This document shows, piece after piece, positions 43,854-52,411 of a DNA stretch of 52,411 nt. Made by a program: the position numbers and the translations under genes. The stretch covers positions 1 through 52,411 of the forward strand of contig JAIEQJ010000088.1 in the NCBI GenBank assembly GCA_019747815.1, given 5' to 3'. How positions within the stretch are numbered: position 1 is the stretch's first letter; every line of letters starts with the position of its first letter. The DNA comes from Hyphomonadaceae bacterium (GTDB lineage: Bacteria; Pseudomonadota; Alphaproteobacteria; Rhizobiales; Hyphomicrobiaceae). The notes beneath the pieces are model-generated. The model had not been told where the DNA came from and did not search any database. It was given only the letters and a program-made list of their open reading frames with translations.

Positions 43854-43864
<11 letters not shown>
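43136..43864 (+). CDS. livG: ABC transporter ATP-binding protein LivG
   Basis: A 242-residue ABC ATPase starting with GTG at 43136. Walker A GPNGAGKST, the LivG insert FQTPDSGHVFFQGREITGLRPDRI, signature ELSTGQRKRLELAR (variant of LSGGQ), Walker B RLILMDEV with E replaced in part (LMDEVTGG), and the H-loop TIEHNM. The signature STGQ and GIARTFQKLKPFSDLTVTENV are typical. livF's start lies 11 nt inside its end. Confidence 0.93.
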
Positions 43865-44557
<693 letters not shown>

Positions 44558-44561
<4 letters not shown>

Positions 44562-44632
44562 TGTCCCGATCGCGAAGTTCGCCGGATCTTGCAGCCGGCG
44601 CTGAATGAACTTCGCGATCGAAAGGACACTGG
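44558..44632. repeat. Palindromic repeat, module A, copy 3 (alone)
   Basis: A 75-bp copy of the module at 21402, without module B. The first TAG is the livF stop codon. The outer right end is degenerate (GGACACTGG for GGACACTAG) and one arm base differs (TGAACTTCG), so the stem is slightly weaker. Confidence 0.9.
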
Positions 44633-44673
44633 ACCGGGGCGCCGGGCAGGCGGCGCCCCGGCGTTTGCTTTGC

Positions 44674-45201
44674 CTAGATGCGGAAGACAGCGCCGGCAAC
44701 CGAGCGGGCGCGTGTGCGGACCGCGCCGCCGTCGTTGCCGGAGCGGACGATCCACTGCCCGTTGGAGGCCCGGCCGACGATCTCGCCGACATGATGGCGC
44801 CACACCACCACGGCGCCGACCTGCGGTGACGCGGGACTGCCGTAGCTCCTCCAGTTCCAGGCGACATTGAATTCCGGACCGCCGCCGCGCTGCGTGCGCA
44901 TCCACCAGCCGCACCATTGTCTGGGGCGCGGCCCGACGCCGCTGAAGCGCATCCCCGCACCGAGATCGCTGCGGCCCTCGAAATCGTCTCGCGCACGGCG
45001 TCGCTCATAGGGGCGCTCGTCGCGTGCATGGCGCCGGCCGCGGGCGCGATCGGAGCGCGCGCTGCGACGCCCCTCGGACCAATCCCGGTCGGCATCCTGC
45101 CACCGGATGTTGCCGCTGGAATCGAAATGATGCGCTTCAGCCGTCGTCAGCCCGGCAGACAGCGCGCATGCTGCCGCCAGCACAGCCACTCCTACTCGCA
45201 T
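44674..45201 (-). CDS. Secreted Cys/His protein, CHAP/NlpC-like
   Basis: A 175-residue exported protein with a signal peptide (about 1-23, ending AEAHH). A strongly basic Arg-rich region (about 40-75) follows, then a domain with WCGWWMRTQRGG (C97) and VGAVVVWRHHVGEIVGR (H136/H137), the Cys and His order of NlpC/P60-CHAP-type cell-wall peptidases. A short closing beta segment is SGNDGGAVRTRARS. It is convergent with the livF palindrome region. Peptidase activity is inference. Confidence 0.72.
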   Translation of the reverse strand: MRVGVAVLAAACALSAGLTTAEAHHFDSSGNIRWQDADRDWSEGRRSARSDRARGRRHARDERPYERRRARDDFEGRSDLGAGMRFSGVGPRPRQWCGWWMRTQRGGGPEFNVAWNWRSYGSPASPQVGAVVVWRHHVGEIVGRASNGQWIVRSGNDGGAVRTRARSVAGAVFRI

Positions 45202-45484
45202 TTTGAAGTCCCCGTTTTATTGTTTGAAACAAAGAGTTGTCACGGGGAATGCGTCCAAAAAATGAAACTCTGCAATCGCCGCGGCAAACTTGCGATCCTG
45301 CAACTCCCGCGTACACGGGCGACCAGCGGCGCCTGCACGCTTCGCCCCTTGCACCGCGCGCGGCGCTGCAAAGTTCACCCTGTCATCCTGGAACTCGCGT
45401 CAGCGAATATCACCGACCCAGCGACACGAGGAACGCGGGCCAATCCTTCATGACAAAGAGAACGGCACGTGAGCGGCACGCGCT

Positions 45485-46135
45485 TCACTCGGCGACCTTG
45501 GCATTCAGCTTGGCCATCGCCTCCTGCGCCGACGGGCGGTTGATGGAGAAGACGGTCTGCGGCGTCACCACGGCATAGTCCATGTAGCCGAGCCGCGCGA
45601 TGGGGCGCATGGCGCCGGTGTCGACGATGCCATCCTTGATGAAGCCGTCGTCGATGTACACGCCGACCACCTCGCCGAACACGACCGAATAGGCCGGCTT
45701 GCCGCCCGGCTCGGCCGGCGGAAGGTCGATGGTCTTCCAGTGCCGGCACTCGAAGGCGGCGGGACTTTCCTTGACGCGGGGCGGCTTGACCAGCCGGCTC
45801 GGCGCCGCGGTGAGATCGCCGATGGGGAACTCGTCGACGCCGCGCGGCACCGCTGCCGACGTCATGTTCATGTTGAAGCGCAGATCCCAGGTTGCCAGCG
45901 AGCACACGAACTCGCCGGTCTCCTCGATGTTGCGGAGGGAATCCTTGCGCCCGGCCGAGCTGAAGAGCACGTAGTGCGGCCTCTCGCCGACGGCATTGAA
46001 GAAGCTGTAGGGCGCAATGTTGCAGACGCCGTTGCGGCCGACGGTGGATACCCAGCCGATCGGCCGCGGCACCGCCAGCGCCTTGAAGGGATCGTGCTTC
46101 AGCCCATGCCTGTTGCCGCGCGTCTCGTAGAACAC
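45485..46135 (-). CDS. Flavin reductase-like domain protein
   Basis: A 216-residue FMN-binding protein of the flavin reductase (DIM6/NTAB) family. It begins at GTG 46135 (VFYETRGNRHGLKHDPFKAL), with GAGGAGCG upstream. Features: ALAVPRPIGWVSTVGRNGVCNIAPYSFFNAVGERPHYVLFSSAGRKDSLRNIEETGEFV, typical of the split-barrel flavin-binding fold. It is 34 bp downstream of the nitroreductase gene and probably co-transcribed. May supply reduced flavin. Confidence 0.87.
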   Translation of the reverse strand: MFYETRGNRHGLKHDPFKALAVPRPIGWVSTVGRNGVCNIAPYSFFNAVGERPHYVLFSSAGRKDSLRNIEETGEFVCSLATWDLRFNMNMTSAAVPRGVDEFPIGDLTAAPSRLVKPPRVKESPAAFECRHWKTIDLPPAEPGGKPAYSVVFGEVVGVYIDDGFIKDGIVDTGAMRPIARLGYMDYAVVTPQTVFSINRPSAQEAMAKLNAKVAE

Positions 46136-46169
46136 TGGCCGCTCCTCGGGTGCTGGCGCCGGGTCGAGC

Positions 46170-46745
46170 CTAACCTTCCCAGCGGCTGGTGATCTTGGCA
46201 AGGTCCGGGCGCTCGCGATCGGCCTGCCGCTCGGTGGCCGTGCCGATATAGACGAAGCCGGCGACCTTCTCGTTCGCAGCCAGGCCCAGGGCCGAGCGCA
46301 CGGCGGCGCTGTAGGAATACCACTCGGTGATCCAGCACGTGCCGAACCCCATGGCATTGGCGGCCAGGCACAGGTTCTGGCACGCCGCCCCGCAGGACAA
46401 TACCTGCTCCCACTCGGGGGCACCCGGTGCGGGCACGGTGCGCGAGATGACGGCCACCACCGTGGGCGCGCGCAGCAACCGCGTGCGCTCGAGCTCCAGC
46501 CGGACGGCGGACGGCGGCTCCCGCTCCTCGGCGGCGCAGGCCTTGAGCAGCACACGGCCGAAGCCGGCGCGGGCCTCGCCCTCGAACACGATGAAGCGCC
46601 ACGGCACGAGCTTCTTGTGGTCGGGCACGCGGGCGGCCGCGGTGAGAATTGTTGCAAGCTGATCGGGGGTCGGCCCCGGTTCTGCCAGCATTGTCGCCTT
46701 TACAGAACGGCGCGTCAGCAACAGCTCAAGTGTGTCCTGGGGCAT
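46170..46745 (-). CDS. Nitroreductase (YdjA-like)
   Basis: A 191-residue FMN-dependent oxidoreductase. Start ATG 46745. The FMN-phosphate Arg is in TRRSVKATMLAEPGPT, then VPDHKKLVPWRFIVFEGEARAGF, GAACQNLCLAANAMGFGTCWITEW and the late ATERQADRERPDL. The size and VPDHKKLVPWRF match the short YdjA class. Upstream of the flavin reductase gene on the same strand; divergent from the VWA gene (117 bp). Confidence 0.9.
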   Translation of the reverse strand: MPQDTLELLLTRRSVKATMLAEPGPTPDQLATILTAAARVPDHKKLVPWRFIVFEGEARAGFGRVLLKACAAEEREPPSAVRLELERTRLLRAPTVVAVISRTVPAPGAPEWEQVLSCGAACQNLCLAANAMGFGTCWITEWYSYSAAVRSALGLAANEKVAGFVYIGTATERQADRERPDLAKITSRWEG

Positions 46746-46862
46746 GACCTGTACTCGACCCGATCCGAATTCGACCCTCGCTAAACCAACTTGTCCGCGA
46801 GTACAATGGCAACCGGTGCGCCCCACCACCACGGCCCCACCACGGATGGACCGGGTTAGCCC

Positions 46863-48806
46863 ATGCCGAGTCTCCAGCGCTGCCTGCTGACCGCGATCGC
46901 CGCGGCCCTGCTTGCAACAGCGGCAAGCCACCGCCGCGCCCTGGCGGCGGAGCCGGGCGCGCTCGTCATCATCGTGGACGGGTCGGGCTCCATGTGGGGC
47001 ACGATCGAAGGTGCGCGGCAGACCAAGCTGGTGCTGGCCCGCGAGGGGCTGCGCCGCAGCCTCGACAGGCTGCCGGCGCAAACGCGCGTGGGCCTTGCCC
47101 TGTTCGGACATCGGCGCGGCGACTGCCAGGATGTGGAGGTTGTGAGACCGCCCGAGCCGCTCGACCCGGGACGGGTGATCGGTCCGCTCGAGCATCTCAA
47201 TCCGCGCGGGCGGGGGCCGATCACGCTGGCCGTGCGCGAGGCCGCCAAGGCGTTCCCGCGCGACGCCGGCCGGCGCACCCTGCTGCTGATCCACGACGAC
47301 GCCGACAACTGCCAGCCCGACCTGTGCGCGGCGGCGGCGGAGCTGCGGGCCGCCGGCATCACCGCCCATGTGGTCGGCCTCAACGTGAAGCCCGACGACA
47401 TGGCCAAGATGGCGTGCCTGCCGCAAACCACGGGGGGGCGTCATTTCAATGCGCACAACGCCGAGCAGGTCGCCGGCCTGATCGAGGAGGCCCTGCTGCT
47501 GGCAGCACCGGAACGGGACGGCCTGGAGCGCGCCATCTCGGCCCCGCCCTCCGCCATCGTGCCGCCGCCGCCCATTCCAGCGAGCGGCCCGCCTGCGCTG
47601 CATCTGCGCGCGCTGCTGGCGCCCAATGCCGAACCGCTGGGCCTGCCCTTGTTCTGGACCGTGGCGGCCGAGGAGCGGCCCGAGGTGGCCCTGTTCGCGG
47701 GCCCAAGCGTCAACCCGACGGTTCCGGTCGCATCCGGCCGGTACGTCGTGGAGGCGCGGCATGGCGCCGTGTCGGCCAGGCAGACGGTGGAGGTGCGCGA
47801 CAACCGGCCGATGGCCGTCGCCCTCATGCTCAATGCCGGGCTCCTGCGTGCCCGCGCACTGGCGCGCAAGACTGCCAGCCCCATGCCCGACGCCGTCATC
47901 ACGGCAACCGATGCGGGCGGCGCGCTGCTGCTGGCGACCAAATCCGGCGAGGCTTCGGCGCTCATGCCGGCCGGACGCTACGTGGTGCGCGCCGAGGCGG
48001 GCCTTGTGCGGGCCGAGCAGTCCATCACCATCGCGGCCGGGCGATCGATGGCCGTGGACCTGTCGCTCAACGCCGCCCGGCTGCAGCTCACCACGGCCGG
48101 CCGCGACGGCGCGGCCCAGCTCCAGGCGCCGACCTTCAGTGTGCTTGAAGACGATCCGGATGCGCCGGGCGGCCGCCGCGAGGTGGCACGATCGGGCGCC
48201 CAGCCGGCGGAGTTCGTTTTGCCGCCCGGCACCTATTACGCCGTTGCCCGGCAGGGGACGGTGGAGACGCGCGAGCGGCTGGCGGTGGGCCCGGGCGACG
48301 TCGTCAAGCGGACCTTGACGGTCGCACCCGGAAGCCTCGCGCTGGCAACACGCGCCCCCGCCGGCGCCGCCCCCCCGGGGGCGCACATCTCCTATACGGT
48401 GTCGCGCATCGACGGCGCCCCGCAGGAGGCCGTCACCATCAGCCAGCCGTCGCCGACCCTGCTGCTGCCGAGCGGCCGCTATCGCGTGGAGGGGCGCTAC
48501 GGCCTGATGAACGTGCGGACGGTGCGCGACATCGAGGTGAAGACCGGTCAGACCCAGCAGCTCGTGATCGAGCACGAGGCCGCGTCGCTGCGCTTGCGCA
48601 TGGCCGGCACGGCGACCACGGACGTGTCGTGGGTCATCCGGGATCAGGCCGGCAGGGCCGTGTGGACGGGGGCGCAGCCGGAAGCCGTCGCCATTCTGCT
48701 GGCGGGACGCTACCTTGTGCGGGCCGAGACCCGCACCAAGCGCGACGAGCGCAGCGTGGAGCTGCGGGCCGGAGAGGCGAGATTGCTCGAGTTCTCGGTC
48801 GATTGA
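46863..48806 (+). CDS. Secreted VWA-domain protein with tandem beta-sandwich repeats
   Basis: A 647-residue exported protein with a signal peptide (about 1-29, ending ALAAE). A von Willebrand A domain (about 33-215) has the MIDAS motif D39-G-S41-G-S43 (VDGSGSMWG) and a later Thr/Asp region (LLLIHDDADNC). After a Pro-rich linker come about four or five similar beta-rich units of 80-95 residues, each ending in a pattern like LPxGxYxVxAxxGxxxxxxxxxVxxGxxxxV. The C-terminal unit includes DVSWVIRDQAGRAVWTG. The units resemble carboxypeptidase-regulatory-like folds. The following gene encodes the same unit, so they are partners. Confidence 0.82.
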   Translation: MPSLQRCLLTAIAAALLATAASHRRALAAEPGALVIIVDGSGSMWGTIEGARQTKLVLAREGLRRSLDRLPAQTRVGLALFGHRRGDCQDVEVVRPPEPLDPGRVIGPLEHLNPRGRGPITLAVREAAKAFPRDAGRRTLLLIHDDADNCQPDLCAAAAELRAAGITAHVVGLNVKPDDMAKMACLPQTTGGRHFNAHNAEQVAGLIEEALLLAAPERDGLERAISAPPSAIVPPPPIPASGPPALHLRALLAPNAEPLGLPLFWTVAAEERPEVALFAGPSVNPTVPVASGRYVVEARHGAVSARQTVEVRDNRPMAVALMLNAGLLRARALARKTASPMPDAVITATDAGGALLLATKSGEASALMPAGRYVVRAEAGLVRAEQSITIAAGRSMAVDLSLNAARLQLTTAGRDGAAQLQAPTFSVLEDDPDAPGGRREVARSGAQPAEFVLPPGTYYAVARQGTVETRERLAVGPGDVVKRTLTVAPGSLALATRAPAGAAPPGAHISYTVSRIDGAPQEAVTISQPSPTLLLPSGRYRVEGRYGLMNVRTVRDIEVKTGQTQQLVIEHEAASLRLRMAGTATTDVSWVIRDQAGRAVWTGAQPEAVAILLAGRYLVRAETRTKRDERSVELRAGEARLLEFSVD

Positions 48807-48892
48807 GGCCGCACGGCCTTGAATTCGCTTGCCTCATTGCCGAGGCTGGGCCGCCGATTCGCCCGCGGCAGGCAAACCGCGGCTGGGAGACC

Positions 48893-49891
48893 ATGACGGT
48901 GACGCACACTGCCTCAGTGCCCAATGCCTCAGTGCCCAATGCCTCGGTGCCCACTGCTGCAGTGCCGGCCCGGGCCGCGCGCCTCGGGGCTGCCGGGCTT
49001 GCCCTGTGCCTGGTGCCGCTGCTTGCCACCGCACAGACGCCGCCCGGCTGGCAGACGGAGACCAATCAACCCCGCGCCAACACCACCATCATTCCCCGCA
49101 CGTCCATCGTCCCCAAGGCCGGCGCGGGCGCGGGCCAGGTGTCGCTGGCCGCGTTTCTGACCGACGAGAGCCAGGCCATCCAGCAGGGCCTGGTGTGGCG
49201 CGTCTTCCGCGAGAAGACCGGCGGCGACGGCAAGAACGTTCTGGTCTCCACCGTCCGCGACGCCAGCCCGACGCTGCAACTGGAGCCCGGCGTCTACTAC
49301 GTCAACGTCGCGCTCGGCCGCGCCAACCTGACCCGCAAGATCACCGTGTCGGGGGAGCAGCCGCTGCAGGAACGCTTCGTGCTCAATGCGGGGGGCCTGC
49401 GCGTCGTCCCTGTGCTCGTCAACGGCGAGGCGGCCGACGGGCGGGCGATCAGCTACGACGTGCAATCCGATGAGCGCGACCAGCACGGGCAGCGCATCAA
49501 GGTGGTGAGCGGGGCCAAGGCGGGGCTGGTGCTGCGGCTCAATGCCGGCATCTACAGCGTCGTCAGCACCTACGGCGATGCGAATGCGGTGGCGCGCGCG
49601 GACGTGACGGTGGAAGCCGGCAAGCTGACCGAGGTCACCGTCACGCATGCGGCCGCCAAAGTGACGTTCAAGCTCGTCACGCGCCGGGGCGGCGATGCGA
49701 TCGCGGGGACGCAGTGGACCCTCGCCACCCCGCAGGGCGAGCAGATCAGGGAAAGCGCGGGCGCACTGCCCACGCATTTCCTGGCGCCGGGCGCCTACGT
49801 CGTCAGCGCCAAGCACGCGGGGCGCCTGTATCAGCGCGAGTTCAGCGTCAAATCCGGGGACGTTGCCTTCATCGAGGTGGTCATGCCCTGA
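48893..49891 (+). CDS. Secreted protein with the same beta-sandwich repeats
   Basis: A 332-residue exported protein 86 bp after the VWA gene. The ATG at 48893 gives a long n-region with the repeat NASVP, then a hydrophobic core (GAAGLALCLVPLLATAQ). A GTG in each tandem unit is a possible alternative start. The mature part has about three beta-rich units: VLSTxxDASPTLQLEPGVYYVNVALGRAN, NAGIYSVVSTYGDAN and LAPGAYVVSAKHAGR are the GxY turns seen in the VWA protein. No VWA or enzyme motif. Likely works with the upstream gene product at the cell surface. Confidence 0.78.
   Translation: MTVTHTASVPNASVPNASVPTAAVPARAARLGAAGLALCLVPLLATAQTPPGWQTETNQPRANTTIIPRTSIVPKAGAGAGQVSLAAFLTDESQAIQQGLVWRVFREKTGGDGKNVLVSTVRDASPTLQLEPGVYYVNVALGRANLTRKITVSGEQPLQERFVLNAGGLRVVPVLVNGEAADGRAISYDVQSDERDQHGQRIKVVSGAKAGLVLRLNAGIYSVVSTYGDANAVARADVTVEAGKLTEVTVTHAAAKVTFKLVTRRGGDAIAGTQWTLATPQGEQIRESAGALPTHFLAPGAYVVSAKHAGRLYQREFSVKSGDVAFIEVVMP
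48911..48970 (+). repeat. 15-bp tandem repeat in the signal region
   Basis: Unit GCCTCAGTGCCCAAT at 48911 and 48926, degenerate copies at 48941 and 48956. In frame it encodes the ASVPN repeat; each unit contains an in-frame GTG. Confidence 0.85.
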
Positions 49892-49901
49892 GGCGCCACC
49901 C

Positions 49902-50960
49902 TCACCGGAAGGGAGGCGCGAATTGCAGGCCACCGTTGCTGGACAGGCTGTTGAGGCGCCGCTCGAGCCGCAACGGCGATTTCTGCCCCAGATTGCGCTC
50001 GAACAGCTCGCCGTAGTTGCCCACCTGACGAATGATGCGCTGGGTCCAGTCGGCGCTGAGGCCGAGCGCCCGGCCGAGATCCATATCGATCCCCAGAAAG
50101 CGGCGCACATCCCGGTTGGGCGAGTTGCGCGCGACGTCGATGGACGCGGCGGTGATGCCGAACTCCTCCGCCGCCACAAGAGCATACAGGGTCCAGCGCA
50201 CGATGTTGAACCACTCATCGTCACCCTGCCGCACCACAGGACCGATCGGCTGCCTGGTCGCCATTTCCGGCAGGATGATGTGATCGGCCCCGTCGGCCAG
50301 CTCCTGGCGGACGTAGCCGAGCGTGGAAATGTCCGTGGTGAGCACCATGCAGCTCTTGTTCGCGTACGCCATCACCGCATCGGACAGCTTGGGAAACTTC
50401 ATCAACTCCATCGGCATCTTGAGGCCGGCGAAATAGTCGAGGATGCCCTGCTCGTCGGCGCCTTCCGCGGTGACGCAGATGCGCGCGCCCGACAGCTCCA
50501 GCGCGCTGGTGATGCTTTGCGACTTGCGCACCATGAAGCCCTGGCCATCGTAGACGAGGATGCCGGGGAAGCGCACACCGAGCGAGGTGTCGCTCGTCGA
50601 CGTCATGCCGATGTTGCGCGACAGCACGTCGATCTCTCCCGCCTGCAGCGCCTGGAAGCCCTGGCCGGTGGTAAGCAGCCGGAACTTCACTGCATCCTTG
50701 GTGCCGATGACGGCGGCTGCCAGGGCCCTGCAGAAATCGACGCCGATGCCCGACCACACACCTTGCGCGTTGACCGTGGAATAGCCCTTGGGCCCGTCGC
50801 CGACGCCGCACACGACATAGCCCCGATTGCGCAGGATCTCCATAATGCCGTGCTCGCCATGATCGGCGCGCGCCGGCGCCCGCCATGCGAGCAACGTGGC
50901 GAGCAACGCGGCGCCCAGCGCAAGAACGGTGCAAAAAACGCGACGGCCTCCGGTTGTCAT
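49902..50960 (-). CDS. AapJ-like amino acid-binding protein (orphan)
   Basis: A 352-residue periplasmic binding protein (type II fold) with a signal peptide (about 1-32, ending APARAD). It follows rhizobial AapJ: GVWSGIGVDFCRALAAAV, ALQAGEIDVLSRN, LVYDGQGFMVRKSQSITSALELSGARICV, RQGDDEWFNIVRWTLYALVAAEEFGIT, VGNYGELFERNLGQKSPL and FAPPFR at the end. No aapQMP permease genes follow; the next gene on this side is on the other strand. So it needs a transporter encoded elsewhere. It is divergent from metC. Confidence 0.9.
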   Translation of the reverse strand: MTTGGRRVFCTVLALGAALLATLLAWRAPARADHGEHGIMEILRNRGYVVCGVGDGPKGYSTVNAQGVWSGIGVDFCRALAAAVIGTKDAVKFRLLTTGQGFQALQAGEIDVLSRNIGMTSTSDTSLGVRFPGILVYDGQGFMVRKSQSITSALELSGARICVTAEGADEQGILDYFAGLKMPMELMKFPKLSDAVMAYANKSCMVLTTDISTLGYVRQELADGADHIILPEMATRQPIGPVVRQGDDEWFNIVRWTLYALVAAEEFGITAASIDVARNSPNRDVRRFLGIDMDLGRALGLSADWTQRIIRQVGNYGELFERNLGQKSPLRLERRLNSLSSNGGLQFAPPFR

Positions 50961-51147
50961 TCCCGGTCTTTCATGCTGTCGATTATGTCAGCTCGCTGCG
51001 ACGGATTGAGGGCCCCCGCACGCCGGCCAAGCCGGCAGCCCATCGATGCGCGTAGCATTGAACCCAGGCGTCGACCGGGTCAAGTCTTGACCTGCAGCGC
51101 CGATTGCGCCAGACGCCCGCTTCAGCCCGCGCAGAAGGAAGCATCAC

Positions 51148-52338
51148 ATGACGGGTTCCGAACAAGATCGGCAACGCCCCCGCCGCCCCGCCACGGACAT
51201 CGCCCACGCGGGCCGGGATCCCTTCGCCCATCACGGCTTCGTCAATCCGCCCGTCTATCGGGGCTCAACCGTGCTGTTCAAGACCTTAGAAGGTTTCGAG
51301 AAGCGCGCGCAGCGCTATGTCTACGGACGGCGCGGAACGCCTACTTCGGAGGCCCTCGAGCAGGCCATTGCCTGTCTGGAAGGCGGAGCACGCACATGGC
51401 TTGCCCCATCGGGTGCGGCCGCCATCTCGACCGCGCTCCTCACCTTCGCCAGGGCCGGCGATCACATCCTGATGACGGACGCCGTGTACCTGCCGACGCG
51501 CAAGATGTGCGACGGCGTGCTGAAGCGGTTCGGCGTCGAGACGACCTACTATGACCCCACGATCGGCGCCGACATCGCGCGGCTGATGCGGCCCAACACG
51601 ACGCTGGTCTTCACCGAGAGCCCGGGCTCGCTCACATTCGAGCTGCAGGATGTGCCCGCCATCGCCGCGGCGGCCCACGCGCACGGAGCGCTGGTGGTGC
51701 TCGACAACACCTGGGGCACGCCGCTCTACTTCAAGCCGTTCACGCACGGCGTCGATATTTCGATCCAGGCCGCCACCAAGTACATCGTGGGCCATGCCGA
51801 CGCCATGCTGGGCGCCATCACCGTCACCGAGAGCCTGGCGCAGCGGCTGGTCGCGGAAGCCGGCGACCTCGGCATCTGTGCCGGCACCGAGGAGATGTTC
51901 CTGGGGCTCAGAGGGCTGCGCACCATCGGCGTGCGCCTGGAGCGCCACTGGCAATCGGGGCTTGAGATCGCACGCTGGCTGGAGCAGCGGCCGGAGGTGG
52001 CACGCGTGATCCACCCGGCTTTGCCGAGCCATCCCCAGCACGCGCTGTGGCAGCGCGACTTCCTGGGTGCGGCCGGCCTGTTTGCCATCGAGCTGAAACC
52101 GTGTCCGAAGACGGCGGTGGCCGCCTTGCTCGAAGGGCTGGAGCTGTTCGGCATGGGCGCGTCGTGGGGCGGCTATGAAAGCCTGGTGCTGCCGTTCAAC
52201 GCCGCCACGGCCCGCACGGCGACCGCCTGGCAGCCGAAGGGACCCACGGTCAGGTTCCATATCGGGCTCGAGGACGTGAGCGATCTCAAGGCGGACCTGG
52301 AAGCGGGCTTCGCGCGGCTTGCCGCCGCGGCAGGCTAG
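51148..52338 (+). CDS. metC: Cystathionine beta-lyase
   Basis: A 396-residue PLP enzyme of the Cys/Met metabolism family. It cleaves cystathionine to homocysteine, pyruvate and ammonia in methionine biosynthesis. AAGGAAG precedes ATG 51148. Cofactor features: the PLP-Lys K211 in IQAATKYIVGHADAM, the phosphate-binding SGAAAISTALLTF and DAVYLPTR, the Asp in VVLDNTWGTP, and YVYGRRGTPT at the subunit interface. WGGYESLVLPF near the C-terminus is typical of MetC, which separates it from MetB/MetZ. Divergent from the AapJ-like gene (187 bp). Confidence 0.9.
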   Translation: MTGSEQDRQRPRRPATDIAHAGRDPFAHHGFVNPPVYRGSTVLFKTLEGFEKRAQRYVYGRRGTPTSEALEQAIACLEGGARTWLAPSGAAAISTALLTFARAGDHILMTDAVYLPTRKMCDGVLKRFGVETTYYDPTIGADIARLMRPNTTLVFTESPGSLTFELQDVPAIAAAAHAHGALVVLDNTWGTPLYFKPFTHGVDISIQAATKYIVGHADAMLGAITVTESLAQRLVAEAGDLGICAGTEEMFLGLRGLRTIGVRLERHWQSGLEIARWLEQRPEVARVIHPALPSHPQHALWQRDFLGAAGLFAIELKPCPKTAVAALLEGLELFGMGASWGGYESLVLPFNAATARTATAWQPKGPTVRFHIGLEDVSDLKADLEAGFARLAAAAG

Positions 52339-52381
52339 CGTCTTTCAGATTGAGGTTGCCTCGCGGACGGCTTCGCCGACC

Positions 52382-52406
52382 CCGTGGTGAGCTTGTCGAA
52401 CCACGG
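52382..52406. repeat. Short extragenic palindrome (cut near window end)
   Basis: CCGTGGT-GAGCTTGTCGA-ACCACGG: 7-bp arms around a loop containing GAGCTTGTCGAAC, a sequence that recurs in intergenic repeats of many alphaproteobacteria. Lies 44 bp after metC; the element may extend past the window. Confidence 0.6.
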
Positions 52407-52411
52407 CGTTG

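Overview
The window is one contiguous piece of a GC-rich alphaproteobacterial chromosome, most likely order Hyphomicrobiales (Rhizobiales). The evidence is the block rne-amiC-mrcA-prfB, a full-length CtrA regulator with its antagonist SciP close by, a Rhodobacter-type PmtA, an AapJ-like binding protein divergent from metC, and an alphaproteobacterial-type LexA site. I see no rRNA, CRISPR, prophage, integrase or transposase. The sequence reads as ordinary chromosome carrying several accessory patches.

Layout. 1-8165: RNase E (truncated by the window edge), then cell-wall amidase AmiC, PBP1A and release factor RF2, whose gene carries the classical programmed +1 frameshift. 8194-11709: a TerC-type membrane protein, a small membrane protein, and a FixL/FixJ-like MASE1 kinase with its regulator. 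11998-16885: a ROK-like protein with apparently permuted domain order, a GST, an aldo/keto reductase and two RNA-methyltransferase-like genes. 16904-22138: a bactofilin, a 1226-residue AsmA/YhdP-like protein and OsmC. 22245-24807: an unknown gene behind a LexA box, a GYD protein, and a two-gene unit pairing a heme-oxygenase-like diiron oxidase with a LuxI/FeeM-like acyl transferase. 25080-29909: GFA protein, alpha/beta hydrolase, PAP2 phosphatase, secreted protein, MBL hydrolase and FkbM methyltransferase. 29993-34255: acyl-CoA carboxylase subunit, ferredoxin and two tandem P450s. 34408-37184: the cell-cycle island ctrA / fliJ-like gene / lipoprotein / sciP. 37598-39780: mnmA, pmtA and tRNA-Met. 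39905-44561: a complete branched-chain-type ABC uptake system. 44674-52338: a secreted Cys/His protein, flavin reductase, nitroreductase, a VWA/beta-repeat protein pair, an orphan AapJ-like protein and metC.

Points most worth attention: (i) the oxidase plus LuxI/FeeM-like operon at 23256-24807, my best candidate for an undescribed small-molecule system; (ii) a near-perfect LexA box overlapping a promoter in front of an unknown DNA-binding-like gene; (iii) a perfect CtrA box and a near-perfect sigma-54 promoter in front of the fliJ-like gene; (iv) a family of 75-77 bp perfect-stem palindromes at three loci, two of which supply the stop codon of the upstream gene; (v) the permuted ROK fold; (vi) a 464-bp near-identical block shared by the two P450 genes, suggesting gene conversion.

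All calls come from reading the sequence and from remembered family motifs. No database search was possible.
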